Assembly (NCBI RefSeq): GCF_900129465.1
Contig: NZ_FSRA01000001.1
Location: 682,001 to 746,000, forward strand
Direction of reading: 5' to 3'
Length of the DNA stretch: 64,000 bases
Source of the DNA: Chitinophaga niabensis
Lineage (GTDB): Bacteria > Bacteroidota > Bacteroidia > Chitinophagales > Chitinophagaceae
Under the pieces are notes generated by a model. That model was given only the letters and a program-made list of their open reading frames with translations, did no database searches and had not been told where the DNA came from. The position numbers and the translations under genes were made by a program. Below are positions 9,222 through 16,782 of this stretch, one piece after another (the stretch's first letter is position 1; each line of letters starts with the position of its first letter).

Positions 9222-10843
9222 ACGGTTTGTTGTTCGATGAAATTTCCCAATGCCTGGTATTGCTGATAACGTTTTGCATAGATGGCAGCATGTGCGGGAT
9301 TGGGTTGGTAAGTAATGTCGAAGCCCTGCCCCATGGCCTGCATGGCATCTTCTACTTTATTGTAGATCCCTGCTACGGTAGCGGCAAACATGGCTGCACC
9401 GGCTGCGCAGGTTTGATCTGAACGGTGAATGCGTAATGGCATATTCATCACGTCTGCCATGATCTGCATGATCTGCGGCGATTTTCTTGCTACGCCTCCC
9501 ATGCCTATCAGGCCCTTTACAGGAATACCCTCCTGGCTGAACCTGTCTGCGATGGCTTTCGCGCCAAAGCAGGTGGATTCAATAATGGAACGAAAGATCT
9601 GCGGGGCGCTGCTGGCAAGGTCTACGCCTGTAATGGCACCTTTGAGCAATTGATTCGCATCCGGTGTGCGTCTGCCATTCAGCCAATCCAGTGCTATACC
9701 TGTATGTTCTTCAGGAGGTATTAGTGCTGCCTGTTTAGTAAGTTCCGGTATGAGTTGATCAATGAGGGACTGTTTGAAGTGTATGAGTGGCCAGCTGAGC
9801 AGGTCCCTGAACCATGCATAGGCATCCCCGAAAGAACTCTGGCCTGCTTCCATACCCATCATGCCGGGGATCACGGAACCGGGTACCTGTCCGCAGATCC
9901 CTTTCACGAGTTTGCCTGCTACCTCTTCCATCGGTGCTACCAGCATATCGCAGGTGGATGTACCCATTACTTTACTGAGATGATAAGGTTCTATCTGGCC
10001 GCCTACTGCTCCCATGTGTGCATCAAATGCTCCGGTGCCTACCAGTACTTCCGTAGAAAGGCCAAGGCGTTCTGCCCATGCGGGAGAAAGATGCCCTGCG
10101 GCTTTATCCGCCGTATAGGTCTGCGAAAACAGGCGGGAGGTATAACAGTTCAGCAGAGGGTCCAGCGAAGAAAAGAATTCATTCGGGGGCAGGCCGTTAA
10201 ACTCCGCAGCCCACAATGCTTTGTGTCCTGCGCTGCAGGTACCGCGTTTCATTTGAGAGATATGTGTACCGCCTGTAAGGAGGAAAGGTATCCAGTCGCA
10301 ATGTTCCACCCAGGAATGGCAGGCGCTGCGTACCTGTTCATCTGCTCTTAGAACATGCAGGAGTTTGGCCCAGAACCATTCGGAGGAATAAATACCGCCT
10401 ACAAACTGCAGGTAGTTTACAGGGAAGGTAGCAGCATGCGCATTGATCTGTGCGGCCTCTTTGGTAGCCGTATGATCTTTCCACAATACAAACATGGCAT
10501 TGGGGTTCTGCTCAAACCCCGGCGTTAAAGCCAGGGGGGTACCACTTTCATCCACTGCTACCGGTGTAGAGCCGGTTGTATCTACAGAAATGGCGCGTAC
10601 GGCCCGGGCAGCTGCCGGCCCGGCCAGTTTTAAACAGGTACGGATGGTATGTTCCAGGCCTTCCTGGTAGTCCAGCGGATGCTGCCGGAAACGGTTCCTG
10701 GCGGCATCACAATACAAACCATCCTTCCAGCGCGGATAATAGAATACTGCGGCGGAGATCTCCTCCCCGGTATGGGCATTTACAAGAATGGAGCGGACGG
10801 AATCTGTGCCATAATCTACCCCTATTACATAAGAATCTTTCAT
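9218..10843 (-). CDS. araB: Ribulokinase (FGGY carbohydrate kinase)
   Basis: 541 residues, matching ribulokinase. The N-terminal phosphate-binding segment VIGVDYGTDSVRSILVNA and the adjoining VDTTGSTPVAVDESG are FGGY/ribulokinase features; GAFDAHMGAVGG and GMGGVARKSPQIMQ mark the second half. It phosphorylates L-ribulose to L-ribulose 5-phosphate with ATP. It is the first gene of the araB-araD-araA-symporter operon, with an 79-base leader region between its ATG (10843) and the araR stop (10923). That leader holds a GACAAT half-site shared with the palindrome upstream of the GH127/galM pair. Confidence 0.95.
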   Translation of the reverse strand: MKDSYVIGVDYGTDSVRSILVNAHTGEEISAAVFYYPRWKDGLYCDAARNRFRQHPLDYQEGLEHTIRTCLKLAGPAAARAVRAISVDTTGSTPVAVDESGTPLALTPGFEQNPNAMFVLWKDHTATKEAAQINAHAATFPVNYLQFVGGIYSSEWFWAKLLHVLRADEQVRSACHSWVEHCDWIPFLLTGGTHISQMKRGTCSAGHKALWAAEFNGLPPNEFFSSLDPLLNCYTSRLFSQTYTADKAAGHLSPAWAERLGLSTEVLVGTGAFDAHMGAVGGQIEPYHLSKVMGTSTCDMLVAPMEEVAGKLVKGICGQVPGSVIPGMMGMEAGQSSFGDAYAWFRDLLSWPLIHFKQSLIDQLIPELTKQAALIPPEEHTGIALDWLNGRRTPDANQLLKGAITGVDLASSAPQIFRSIIESTCFGAKAIADRFSQEGIPVKGLIGMGGVARKSPQIMQIMADVMNMPLRIHRSDQTCAAGAAMFAATVAGIYNKVEDAMQAMGQGFDITYQPNPAHAAIYAKRYQQYQALGNFIEQQTV

Positions 10844-10922
10844 GTGGAATTATTATTGTCAATGCGACACTTAAGTAAAGTAGCAAAAAAATTCCCATCT
10901 TTTCCATTATCTGGAAAAAAAA
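10844..10922 (-). promoter_or_regulatory. Promoter/operator region of the araB operon
   Basis: 79 non-coding bases between araR and araB. Next to the araB start the minus strand reads GACAATAATAATT (rc of 10848-10860), sharing its GACAAT half-site with the perfect palindrome at 14053-14071. TGTC-N5-GACA (10857-10869) and the palindrome ACTTAAGT (10869-10876) lie in the same place. No clean TAnnTTTG element is seen. The assignment to AraR is inference. Confidence 0.4.
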
Positions 10923-11633
10923 TTAATTGAGATTGTTGGGATTTGGAATAAAATTCAGGAAGGCATTGAATTTCGTCTGATATTTGCGCTTATCCAGTTT
11001 GTAGTAAAAAGCGCCTCTTTTTGAACTTAAACGTTCCTTGTCCTTCTGTTTTATTAATAGTCCGGTTGACAATACTTTCCGGGAGAAGTTCCTTTTGTCC
11101 ATCAGGGAGCCATAGATCCCTTCATACAGGCTTTGGAGTTGGGGGAGGGTAAATTTCTCCGGCAGCATCTCAAATACAATGGGGTGGAAGGCTGCTTTGT
11201 AGCGCAGTTTTTCCTTGGCCATTTCCACCATATCCCGGTGGTCGAAGATCAGGGATGGCAGCTTTTTCAGCGGGAACCATTCAGAATGGAAGTCGTTATT
11301 GATCTGTTTTTTATACTCATTGATATCTATCAGGCTGGTGTAAACTACGGATACTGTTCTTTCAATGGGATCGCGTTCTACTTCCCCGAAGGCATGCAGT
11401 TGTTCCATGTATACATCCTTCAACCCTGTCAGTTCGTGCAGGATGCGGGCAGCGGCATTATCCAACGTTTCCTTTGGCTGTACGAATCCGCCCATGAGGC
11501 TCCAGCGGCCCTGCTCAGGTTCAAATCCTCTTTTTATCAGTAATAGTTTTAATTCTGTTCCATCGAATCCGAAAATGATGCAATCAACCGCTAACAGCAT
11601 TTTGTTCTTTCCTGAATAATGAGATATTTTCAC
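10923..11633 (-). CDS. araR: Nudix-domain transcriptional regulator AraR
   Basis: 236 residues: an N-terminal Nudix-like domain (about 10-145) and a C-terminal winged-helix (about 150-230). The Nudix box (G49 to L71) keeps G49, E55, R63, E67 and G70 but has Ile at position 64 and Leu at position 68 where catalytic enzymes have Glu, so hydrolase activity is unlikely. Nudix-type AraR regulators are established for arabinose genes in Bacteroides. The gene starts with GTG, overlapping the GH127 stop (GTGA at 11630-11633), which argues for this start and for coupling; an ATG 11 codons later is the alternative. It likely represses the ara genes until L-arabinose binds. Confidence 0.85.
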   Translation of the reverse strand: MKISHYSGKNKMLLAVDCIIFGFDGTELKLLLIKRGFEPEQGRWSLMGGFVQPKETLDNAAARILHELTGLKDVYMEQLHAFGEVERDPIERTVSVVYTSLIDINEYKKQINNDFHSEWFPLKKLPSLIFDHRDMVEMAKEKLRYKAAFHPIVFEMLPEKFTLPQLQSLYEGIYGSLMDKRNFSRKVLSTGLLIKQKDKERLSSKRGAFYYKLDKRKYQTKFNAFLNFIPNPNNLN

Positions 11634-13966
11634 TGGTGCTCTTTTAATCCTGTGGTTAATATTGTTTTGTTTTTGATCATCCGTACTCCGTATAAAGGTC
11701 CCGCGCTGTTTTGCGGCTTAGGGAGGAATTTAAGGGTTACGGTGGTTTTTCCTTTGGTCAGTTCCTCGGGAATTTTGTAGCTAATATCGTAAAACTTGCT
11801 GGCTTTATACTTATTTAGGTCTTCTGTGGCAATGGTTACCCCGTTTACCTGTATGTCGAATATCCGGCCCCGGTTATCCATACCCCAGTAACTGCATATA
11901 ATAGTATTACCTCCCTCAGGCTGTACTTTCATGTTAAAAGAGAAGAAACCTCCCGGCGCAGCCATCCGCCATTTCTTTCCATGCTCCTCTTCTGTATGCA
12001 GTTTTTCCCCTGTAAGATCATGGTCGCGCTCCGGCTGCATTTCCCCGGGCCGCAGGATATCCAGCGTGAGGTCTTCCAGTTCCCTTGCCTCTTTTTTGTG
12101 TGCCTCATACACTTTTTGCTGTTCCGCCCAGGCAGCAGGACTGAACACATCCCAGTACACACTATAGTATTGATCTTTAGTATCGTGGAAAGGCACCATC
12201 CGGATCCCTGTTCCTTTTGTTACGAAAGAGGCATCCATCCAGCTGGCCGGGTTGGCCTGGTCTGTTACAAAAACAGGCACACCTTTTACGGGGTCCGGTT
12301 CTTTTTCTCCCAGCAGGCCGGCCAGTAAAGTTGGGCCATAAAAGATAGCCCTGCGGTCAGGATTGTCCGGCATGGATTCCGTATAAAGGGTTTGCGGGTA
12401 ATTGAGTTTGATCACATCCCCGTTCTGCCATTTTTGTTGCAGTACGAGGTAGCCATTGGCATCAGGGCTGAGGGTTTGTTCTTTGTTGTTGATTAAAACT
12501 TTCACAGATTGCCCGGTCCAATGCGGTTTGCGAATGCGGATAGGGAAGGAACCGGATCCTTTAATAGTAAGCCTTACATCCGGCAGGGTAGTTTCCTGCC
12601 TGATCTTTACTCCCCGTTCTTTCCAATCCAGGGTGGAGGGTATAAAGAGGTTTACATATAAACTTCCGTCTTCGCCGCGGGCATAGATACTTTCTCCATA
12701 CTTCACATGATTTTCCATCCCTGAACCTACACAGCAGGTGAAAGAATGCCAGGGGTTACTGTATTCTTTGGTACCTCCCATACGCAGGGACACGAAATAA
12801 CATACCATCCCGGATTCATGTTGCTGGGAGGCGAGTATATGATTGTACAGTGCCTTTTCGTAATAATCCATATAGGCAGCATCCGGCTTCAGCGCAAATA
12901 AATGGCGCGTGAGCTTCAGCATATTATAAGTATTGCAGGTTTCTGTGGTATTGTCTGTAAGTGTTTCACTCAGCTTATCTGCCGGGCCGAAGTATTCATA
13001 ATTACTGTTGCCGCCTGTGGCATAGGAATGATGTTTGGTAACGGTGTTCCAGAAAAAGTGCGCAATGTCCGCATCTTTTTTGTCGAGGTTCAGCTCATGC
13101 CGGCGAATGCCCCCGATCACTTTAGGGATCTGGGTATTGGAGTGTTTGCCGGGGAGGATGTCTATCCCTGCCGCCAGGGAATCCAGTATGCGGGTATCGT
13201 AGAATTTGTAACTGAGGTCCAGGTATTTTTTATTGCCGGTTAAAGCCCAGGTGTTCACCAGGGTTTCGCTCATGCCGCCATATTCGCAGAACAGCATCTT
13301 TTGCAATTGCTCATGGTTGAGGTTTTGGATGATGGTGCCTGCCCAGTTAGCAATGCCTTCATTGATCTGCAGGGCTTTTTTGTTGCTGCAATACAAATTG
13401 GCATCCAGCAAACCGGCCATGATCTTATGCACCGTATACCAGGGTGCCCATGCGCCATTCAGGTCAAATCCCCGGGTACGGATATTCCCGGCTGCCACTT
13501 CTGCCCACATACTGTCTTCATTGGGGATGGCACCAACATATCCCCCGCGCCTGCAAAGTTCCAGTTCATCCACGATATAATTGACACGATGCAGGAAGGC
13601 AGTATCGCCGGAAGCGGCATACTGCATGGCGCAGGCAGAAAGATAGTGCCCCAGTGAATGACCTGCGAGCCCTGATGACTCCCAGCCCCCGTATTTCTCT
13701 CCTTTGGGAGTAAGGCCTGCATGTGCACGGAAATCAGACAGGAGCCTGTCCGGTTCTATCTGTAAAAGGTATTTGGCTTCCGCCTGCATGGCCGTATAAA
13801 AAGGGCCTTCCAGTAAACGAACATCCGCCAGGTTAAATGCATAGGCCCGGATGTTTGCCTGCAAAGGCATTTTGATGCGGGCATCTTTCCATTCCGGTAC
13901 CAGGGATTGCGCAAATGCTGTTATACTGCTCAACAACAATAGTACGGCGATCAACAGTTTATTCAT
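11630..13966 (-). CDS. Glycoside hydrolase family 127 beta-L-arabinofuranosidase
   Basis: 778 residues from the ATG at 13966; the in-frame ATG at 14017 is rejected because MNKLLIAVLLLLSSITAFAQ is a complete signal peptide. The middle shows the GH127 Zn/cysteine site: ExC in TETCNTYNM (E342, C344) and the CC pair of CCVGSG (C411, C412), the counterparts of the Zn ligands and Cys nucleophile described in Bifidobacterium HypBA1. The enzyme should act in the periplasm, removing beta-L-arabinofuranose from plant glycoproteins or oligosaccharides. Translationally coupled to araR and divergent from an aldose 1-epimerase, so it supplies arabinose to the locus. The extra C-terminal part has a beta-sandwich look. 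Confidence 0.9.
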   Translation of the reverse strand: MNKLLIAVLLLLSSITAFAQSLVPEWKDARIKMPLQANIRAYAFNLADVRLLEGPFYTAMQAEAKYLLQIEPDRLLSDFRAHAGLTPKGEKYGGWESSGLAGHSLGHYLSACAMQYAASGDTAFLHRVNYIVDELELCRRGGYVGAIPNEDSMWAEVAAGNIRTRGFDLNGAWAPWYTVHKIMAGLLDANLYCSNKKALQINEGIANWAGTIIQNLNHEQLQKMLFCEYGGMSETLVNTWALTGNKKYLDLSYKFYDTRILDSLAAGIDILPGKHSNTQIPKVIGGIRRHELNLDKKDADIAHFFWNTVTKHHSYATGGNSNYEYFGPADKLSETLTDNTTETCNTYNMLKLTRHLFALKPDAAYMDYYEKALYNHILASQQHESGMVCYFVSLRMGGTKEYSNPWHSFTCCVGSGMENHVKYGESIYARGEDGSLYVNLFIPSTLDWKERGVKIRQETTLPDVRLTIKGSGSFPIRIRKPHWTGQSVKVLINNKEQTLSPDANGYLVLQQKWQNGDVIKLNYPQTLYTESMPDNPDRRAIFYGPTLLAGLLGEKEPDPVKGVPVFVTDQANPASWMDASFVTKGTGIRMVPFHDTKDQYYSVYWDVFSPAAWAEQQKVYEAHKKEARELEDLTLDILRPGEMQPERDHDLTGEKLHTEEEHGKKWRMAAPGGFFSFNMKVQPEGGNTIICSYWGMDNRGRIFDIQVNGVTIATEDLNKYKASKFYDISYKIPEELTKGKTTVTLKFLPKPQNSAGPLYGVRMIKNKTILTTGLKEHQ

Positions 13967-13989
13967 ATGAATAAAGCTAGCATGCAATT

Positions 13990-14018
13990 CAAAGATCCAC
14001 TTTTCAATATTTCGCAAA
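13990..14018 (-). promoter_or_regulatory. Candidate promoter of the GH127-araR unit
   Basis: On the minus strand TTTG (rc of 14015-14018) and GATCTTTG (rc of 13990-13997) are 17 bases apart, close to the Bacteroidota -33 TTTG / -7 TAnnTTTG pattern with one mismatch. It is 23 bases before the ATG at 13966. Confidence 0.4.
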
Positions 14019-14052
14019 TAGTAAACAGATATTGATAATTAAATGTGCTACT

Positions 14053-14071
14053 GACAATTTAAATAATTGTC
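14053..14071. promoter_or_regulatory. Perfect palindromic operator candidate (AraR?)
   Basis: GACAATT (14053-14059), five-base spacer, AATTGTC (14065-14071): a perfect 7-bp inverted repeat between the divergent GH127-araR and aldose 1-epimerase units. A matching half-site GACAAT occurs before araB. Binding by AraR is inferred from this sharing. Confidence 0.5.
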
Positions 14072-14138
14072 TGGATTTTTTAGAATTTAATCCGGATATT
14101 TAAGGATTAACCACGCAAACACTTAAACAAGGATCATC

Positions 14139-15278
14139 ATGTTTAAAAAACTCACTACAATTATGACTATCATTACCGGCAGTCTGATTGTTACCTCAGC
14201 CTGTAACAACCAGTCCTCAGAGCAAAAGACCAGTGCAGATTCCACCGTTGTGCCCGCACCCGTACATTATGGCGACCTGGACGGCCAGGAAGTTTTGCAA
14301 TATACCCTCACAAACGACAGTGGCATGGTGGTAAAAGTGCTGAATTACGGGGGTGTTATCACAGATATCCTTGTAAAAGATAAAAATGGGGAACTGGGTA
14401 ATGTGGTACTTTCTTACGATTCCCTTGCAGGGTACGTGCAAAAAGGCAACCCTTATTTCGGTACCCTGGTGGGCCGTTATGCCAACCGCATCGCCAAAGC
14501 CACCTTTAAGATAGATAGTAATGAATATAAGCTGGCTGCCAATAATAACGGCAACAGCCTGCACGGTGGCCTGAAAGGTTTTGATAAAGTTATCTGGAAA
14601 GTAACGCCTTTACCCGGAGATAGCAGCCTCCTGCTGGAATATACCAGCGCAGACGGGGAAGAAGGTTACCCCGGTGCCCTGGATGCTAAAGTGATCTACA
14701 CCCTCACGGCAGACAATGCCCTGAAACTGGAATACGTGGCCACCACCAGCAAACCAACACCAGTGAACCTCACACAGCATACTTACTTTAACTTATCTGC
14801 CGGCAAGGATTCCACTATCCTTGATCATGTGCTGCAACTCAATGCGCCCAGCTATACCCCTGTAAATGATGTGCTGATCCCAACAGGTAAAATAGAACCG
14901 GTAAAAGGCACGCCTATGGACTTCACCACCGCTACCCGTATTGGCGAGCATATTGCAGAAGTGAAAGGCGGATATGATCATAACTGGGTGTTTGATAAAT
15001 CAGGTTTTGCCGTGGTCGGTACCCTGTATCATCCGGCCAGCGGAAGGCTGATGACCATCTCTACTTCAGAGCCGGGCATCCAGTTCTATACCGGTAACTT
15101 CCTGGATGGTACCCTGCAGCACACACGCAATGGTGCAAAATTCGGCAAGAACGCAGGGCTTTGCCTGGAAGCACAGCACTATCCTGATTCTCCGAACCAG
15201 CCGGCTTTCCCTAACGTGATCCTGAAACCAGGTGAGCGTTATACGCAAACTACGGTTTACCAGTTCGGGACGAAGTAA
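14139..15278 (+). CDS. galM: Aldose 1-epimerase (mutarotase), lipoprotein
   Basis: 379 residues. The N-terminus MFKKLTTIMTIITGSLIVTSAC is a lipoprotein signal with a lipobox ending at Cys22, so the enzyme is anchored in an envelope membrane. GalM motifs follow: GTLVGRYANRIAKATF, NNGNSLHGGLKGFDK, NLTQHTYFNLS (catalytic His) and GLCLEAQHYPDSPNQPAFP (catalytic Glu). It interconverts alpha and beta anomers of aldoses. Its position divergent from GH127, sharing the GACAATT palindrome, makes released arabinose (or galactose) the likely substrate. Its 3' end overlaps the convergent APC permease by 29 bases. Confidence 0.93.
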   Translation: MFKKLTTIMTIITGSLIVTSACNNQSSEQKTSADSTVVPAPVHYGDLDGQEVLQYTLTNDSGMVVKVLNYGGVITDILVKDKNGELGNVVLSYDSLAGYVQKGNPYFGTLVGRYANRIAKATFKIDSNEYKLAANNNGNSLHGGLKGFDKVIWKVTPLPGDSSLLLEYTSADGEEGYPGALDAKVIYTLTADNALKLEYVATTSKPTPVNLTQHTYFNLSAGKDSTILDHVLQLNAPSYTPVNDVLIPTGKIEPVKGTPMDFTTATRIGEHIAEVKGGYDHNWVFDKSGFAVVGTLYHPASGRLMTISTSEPGIQFYTGNFLDGTLQHTRNGAKFGKNAGLCLEAQHYPDSPNQPAFPNVILKPGERYTQTTVYQFGTK

Positions 15279-16626
15279 CTATATAATAAACAGGGATCCC
15301 TGCTAATGCAATGATCAGGCCCGGCCAGGTAAAACCGGGTTTGTAAATGATCAGCAGGATACAGAAACTTAAGCCCATCACAATATAAATGATGGGTAGT
15401 ACCGGGTAGCCGAATGCTTTATACGGGCGTTCGGCATCCGGTCTTTTTTTGCGCAGGATAAAGATGCCTGCAATAGTGAGCATATAGAACCCCACTACTA
15501 CAAAAGAGATCATATCCAAAAGCTGGCCGTATTTGCCGCTGATGCTCCAGGCACAGGCAACAATACACTGGATCCACAAAGCAAACTCAGGAACAGCCGC
15601 CTGGTTAAGTTTCCCCGCCCTGCGGAAGAATAAACCATCATTGGCCATGGTGTAATATACCCTGGCGCCTGCCAGGATCAAACCATTGTTACAGCCAAAA
15701 GTAGAGATCATGATCATGGCTGCGATCAATACCGTACCCGCTTTTCCGAACATCACATGCGAAGCCGCCACAGCTACCCTGTCCTTCTCCGCAAAAGCAA
15801 TCTCCTGTAAAGGCAGTACCGCGAGGTAAGTGATATTAGCCAGGATATACAGAAAGGTAACGATCAGTGTGCCCAGGAATAAGCTGAGGCCAATATTGCG
15901 CTGAGGGTTCTTTACTTCTCCTGCTATGAATGCGATGTTGTTCCAGGAATCGCTGCTGAAAATGGAACCTACCATAGCGGCAGCAATAGCACCCAATGCT
16001 GCGATGATGGTGTAAGGACCGGTAGTGGTGATGGAATGCAGGTGCCAGGGATCTTCCCAGTTGGCAGTCCATACCGCGGGTTTTAATAACACCAGGCCGC
16101 AAATGATCAGGGCGGCCAGGCTCAGTAATTTGATCAGGGTTAAAGAGGTTTGTACAAGTTTGCCGCTTTTGATCCCCCTGGTATTAATAAAGGTCAGCAC
16201 AAAGATCACGGCGATGGATAATAACTGTGCCCTTGAAATGTTCTTCCACACAAGGATATCTTCGCTGAAATAGGGTATAATATAAGCCGTGAATTTAGCA
16301 AAGGCAACGCCTACTGCCGCAATGGTAGCGGTTTGCACCACCGTGAAGAAACTCCATCCATATACAAAACCCGTTAGCGGATTATAGGCTTCTTTCAGAT
16401 ATACATACTGGCCGCCCGCTTTGGGGAACATGGCACTCAATTCTCCATAGCTCAATGCCGCAGTGAGGGTCATAAATCCGGTGATAAGCCATACCAGTAA
16501 AAGCCAGCCGGAGCTTCCGGTGAGCCGGGTAATGTCTGCACTTACAATAAAGATACCGGAGCCGATCATGCTGCCTGCTACTACCATGGTAGCGTCTAAG
16601 AGGCTGAGGGAGGGTTTGAAGTTCAT
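15250..16626 (-). CDS. APC superfamily amino-acid permease
   Basis: 458 residues with about 12 transmembrane segments. The N-terminal SLLDATMVVAGSMIGSGIFI contains the consensus GSGIF motif of APC amino-acid transporters, where the backbone of TM1 binds the substrate amine; TALSYGELSAMFPKAGGQYVYL is the matching TM2-loop signature. Such proteins take up amino acids by proton symport or exchange. It is divergent from a dipeptidyl-peptidase gene, which could release dipeptides or amino acids for use, but no substrate can be read from the sequence. A TAGCTTTA element lies 6 bases before the ATG, and the 3' end overlaps the aldose 1-epimerase gene by 29 bases. Confidence 0.9.
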   Translation of the reverse strand: MNFKPSLSLLDATMVVAGSMIGSGIFIVSADITRLTGSSGWLLLVWLITGFMTLTAALSYGELSAMFPKAGGQYVYLKEAYNPLTGFVYGWSFFTVVQTATIAAVGVAFAKFTAYIIPYFSEDILVWKNISRAQLLSIAVIFVLTFINTRGIKSGKLVQTSLTLIKLLSLAALIICGLVLLKPAVWTANWEDPWHLHSITTTGPYTIIAALGAIAAAMVGSIFSSDSWNNIAFIAGEVKNPQRNIGLSLFLGTLIVTFLYILANITYLAVLPLQEIAFAEKDRVAVAASHVMFGKAGTVLIAAMIMISTFGCNNGLILAGARVYYTMANDGLFFRRAGKLNQAAVPEFALWIQCIVACAWSISGKYGQLLDMISFVVVGFYMLTIAGIFILRKKRPDAERPYKAFGYPVLPIIYIVMGLSFCILLIIYKPGFTWPGLIIALAGIPVYYIVTSSRTGKP

Positions 16627-16632
16627 ATGCAG

Positions 16633-16640
16633 TAAAGCTA
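16633..16640 (-). promoter_or_regulatory. -7-like element of the APC permease
   Basis: The minus strand reads TAGCTTTA, one base off TAnnTTTG, ending 6 bases before the ATG at 16626. This would give a very short or absent 5' leader. Confidence 0.4.
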
Positions 16641-16740
16641 ACCAGTCAAAAGCGGGAAGACTTTGTAATTATTAACCGGTTATGCTCAGAATTGAAAGGC
16701 TAAAATCAGTACAGTTATGGTTAAAATGCGTAAATCAATT

Positions 16741-16766
16741 CCTGTAAAATGTGCCCACTTTACAGG
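16741..16766. promoter_or_regulatory. Inverted repeat before the S9 peptidase
   Basis: CCTGTAAA (16741-16748) and TTTACAGG (16759-16766) form a perfect 8-bp inverted repeat with a 10-base spacer. The right arm runs into AGGAG (16764-16768), the best ribosome-binding-like sequence for the ATG at 16783. It could be a regulator site or a hairpin that hides the ribosome-binding region. Confidence 0.45.
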
Positions 16767-16782
16767 AGATTAAAACAGTTAT

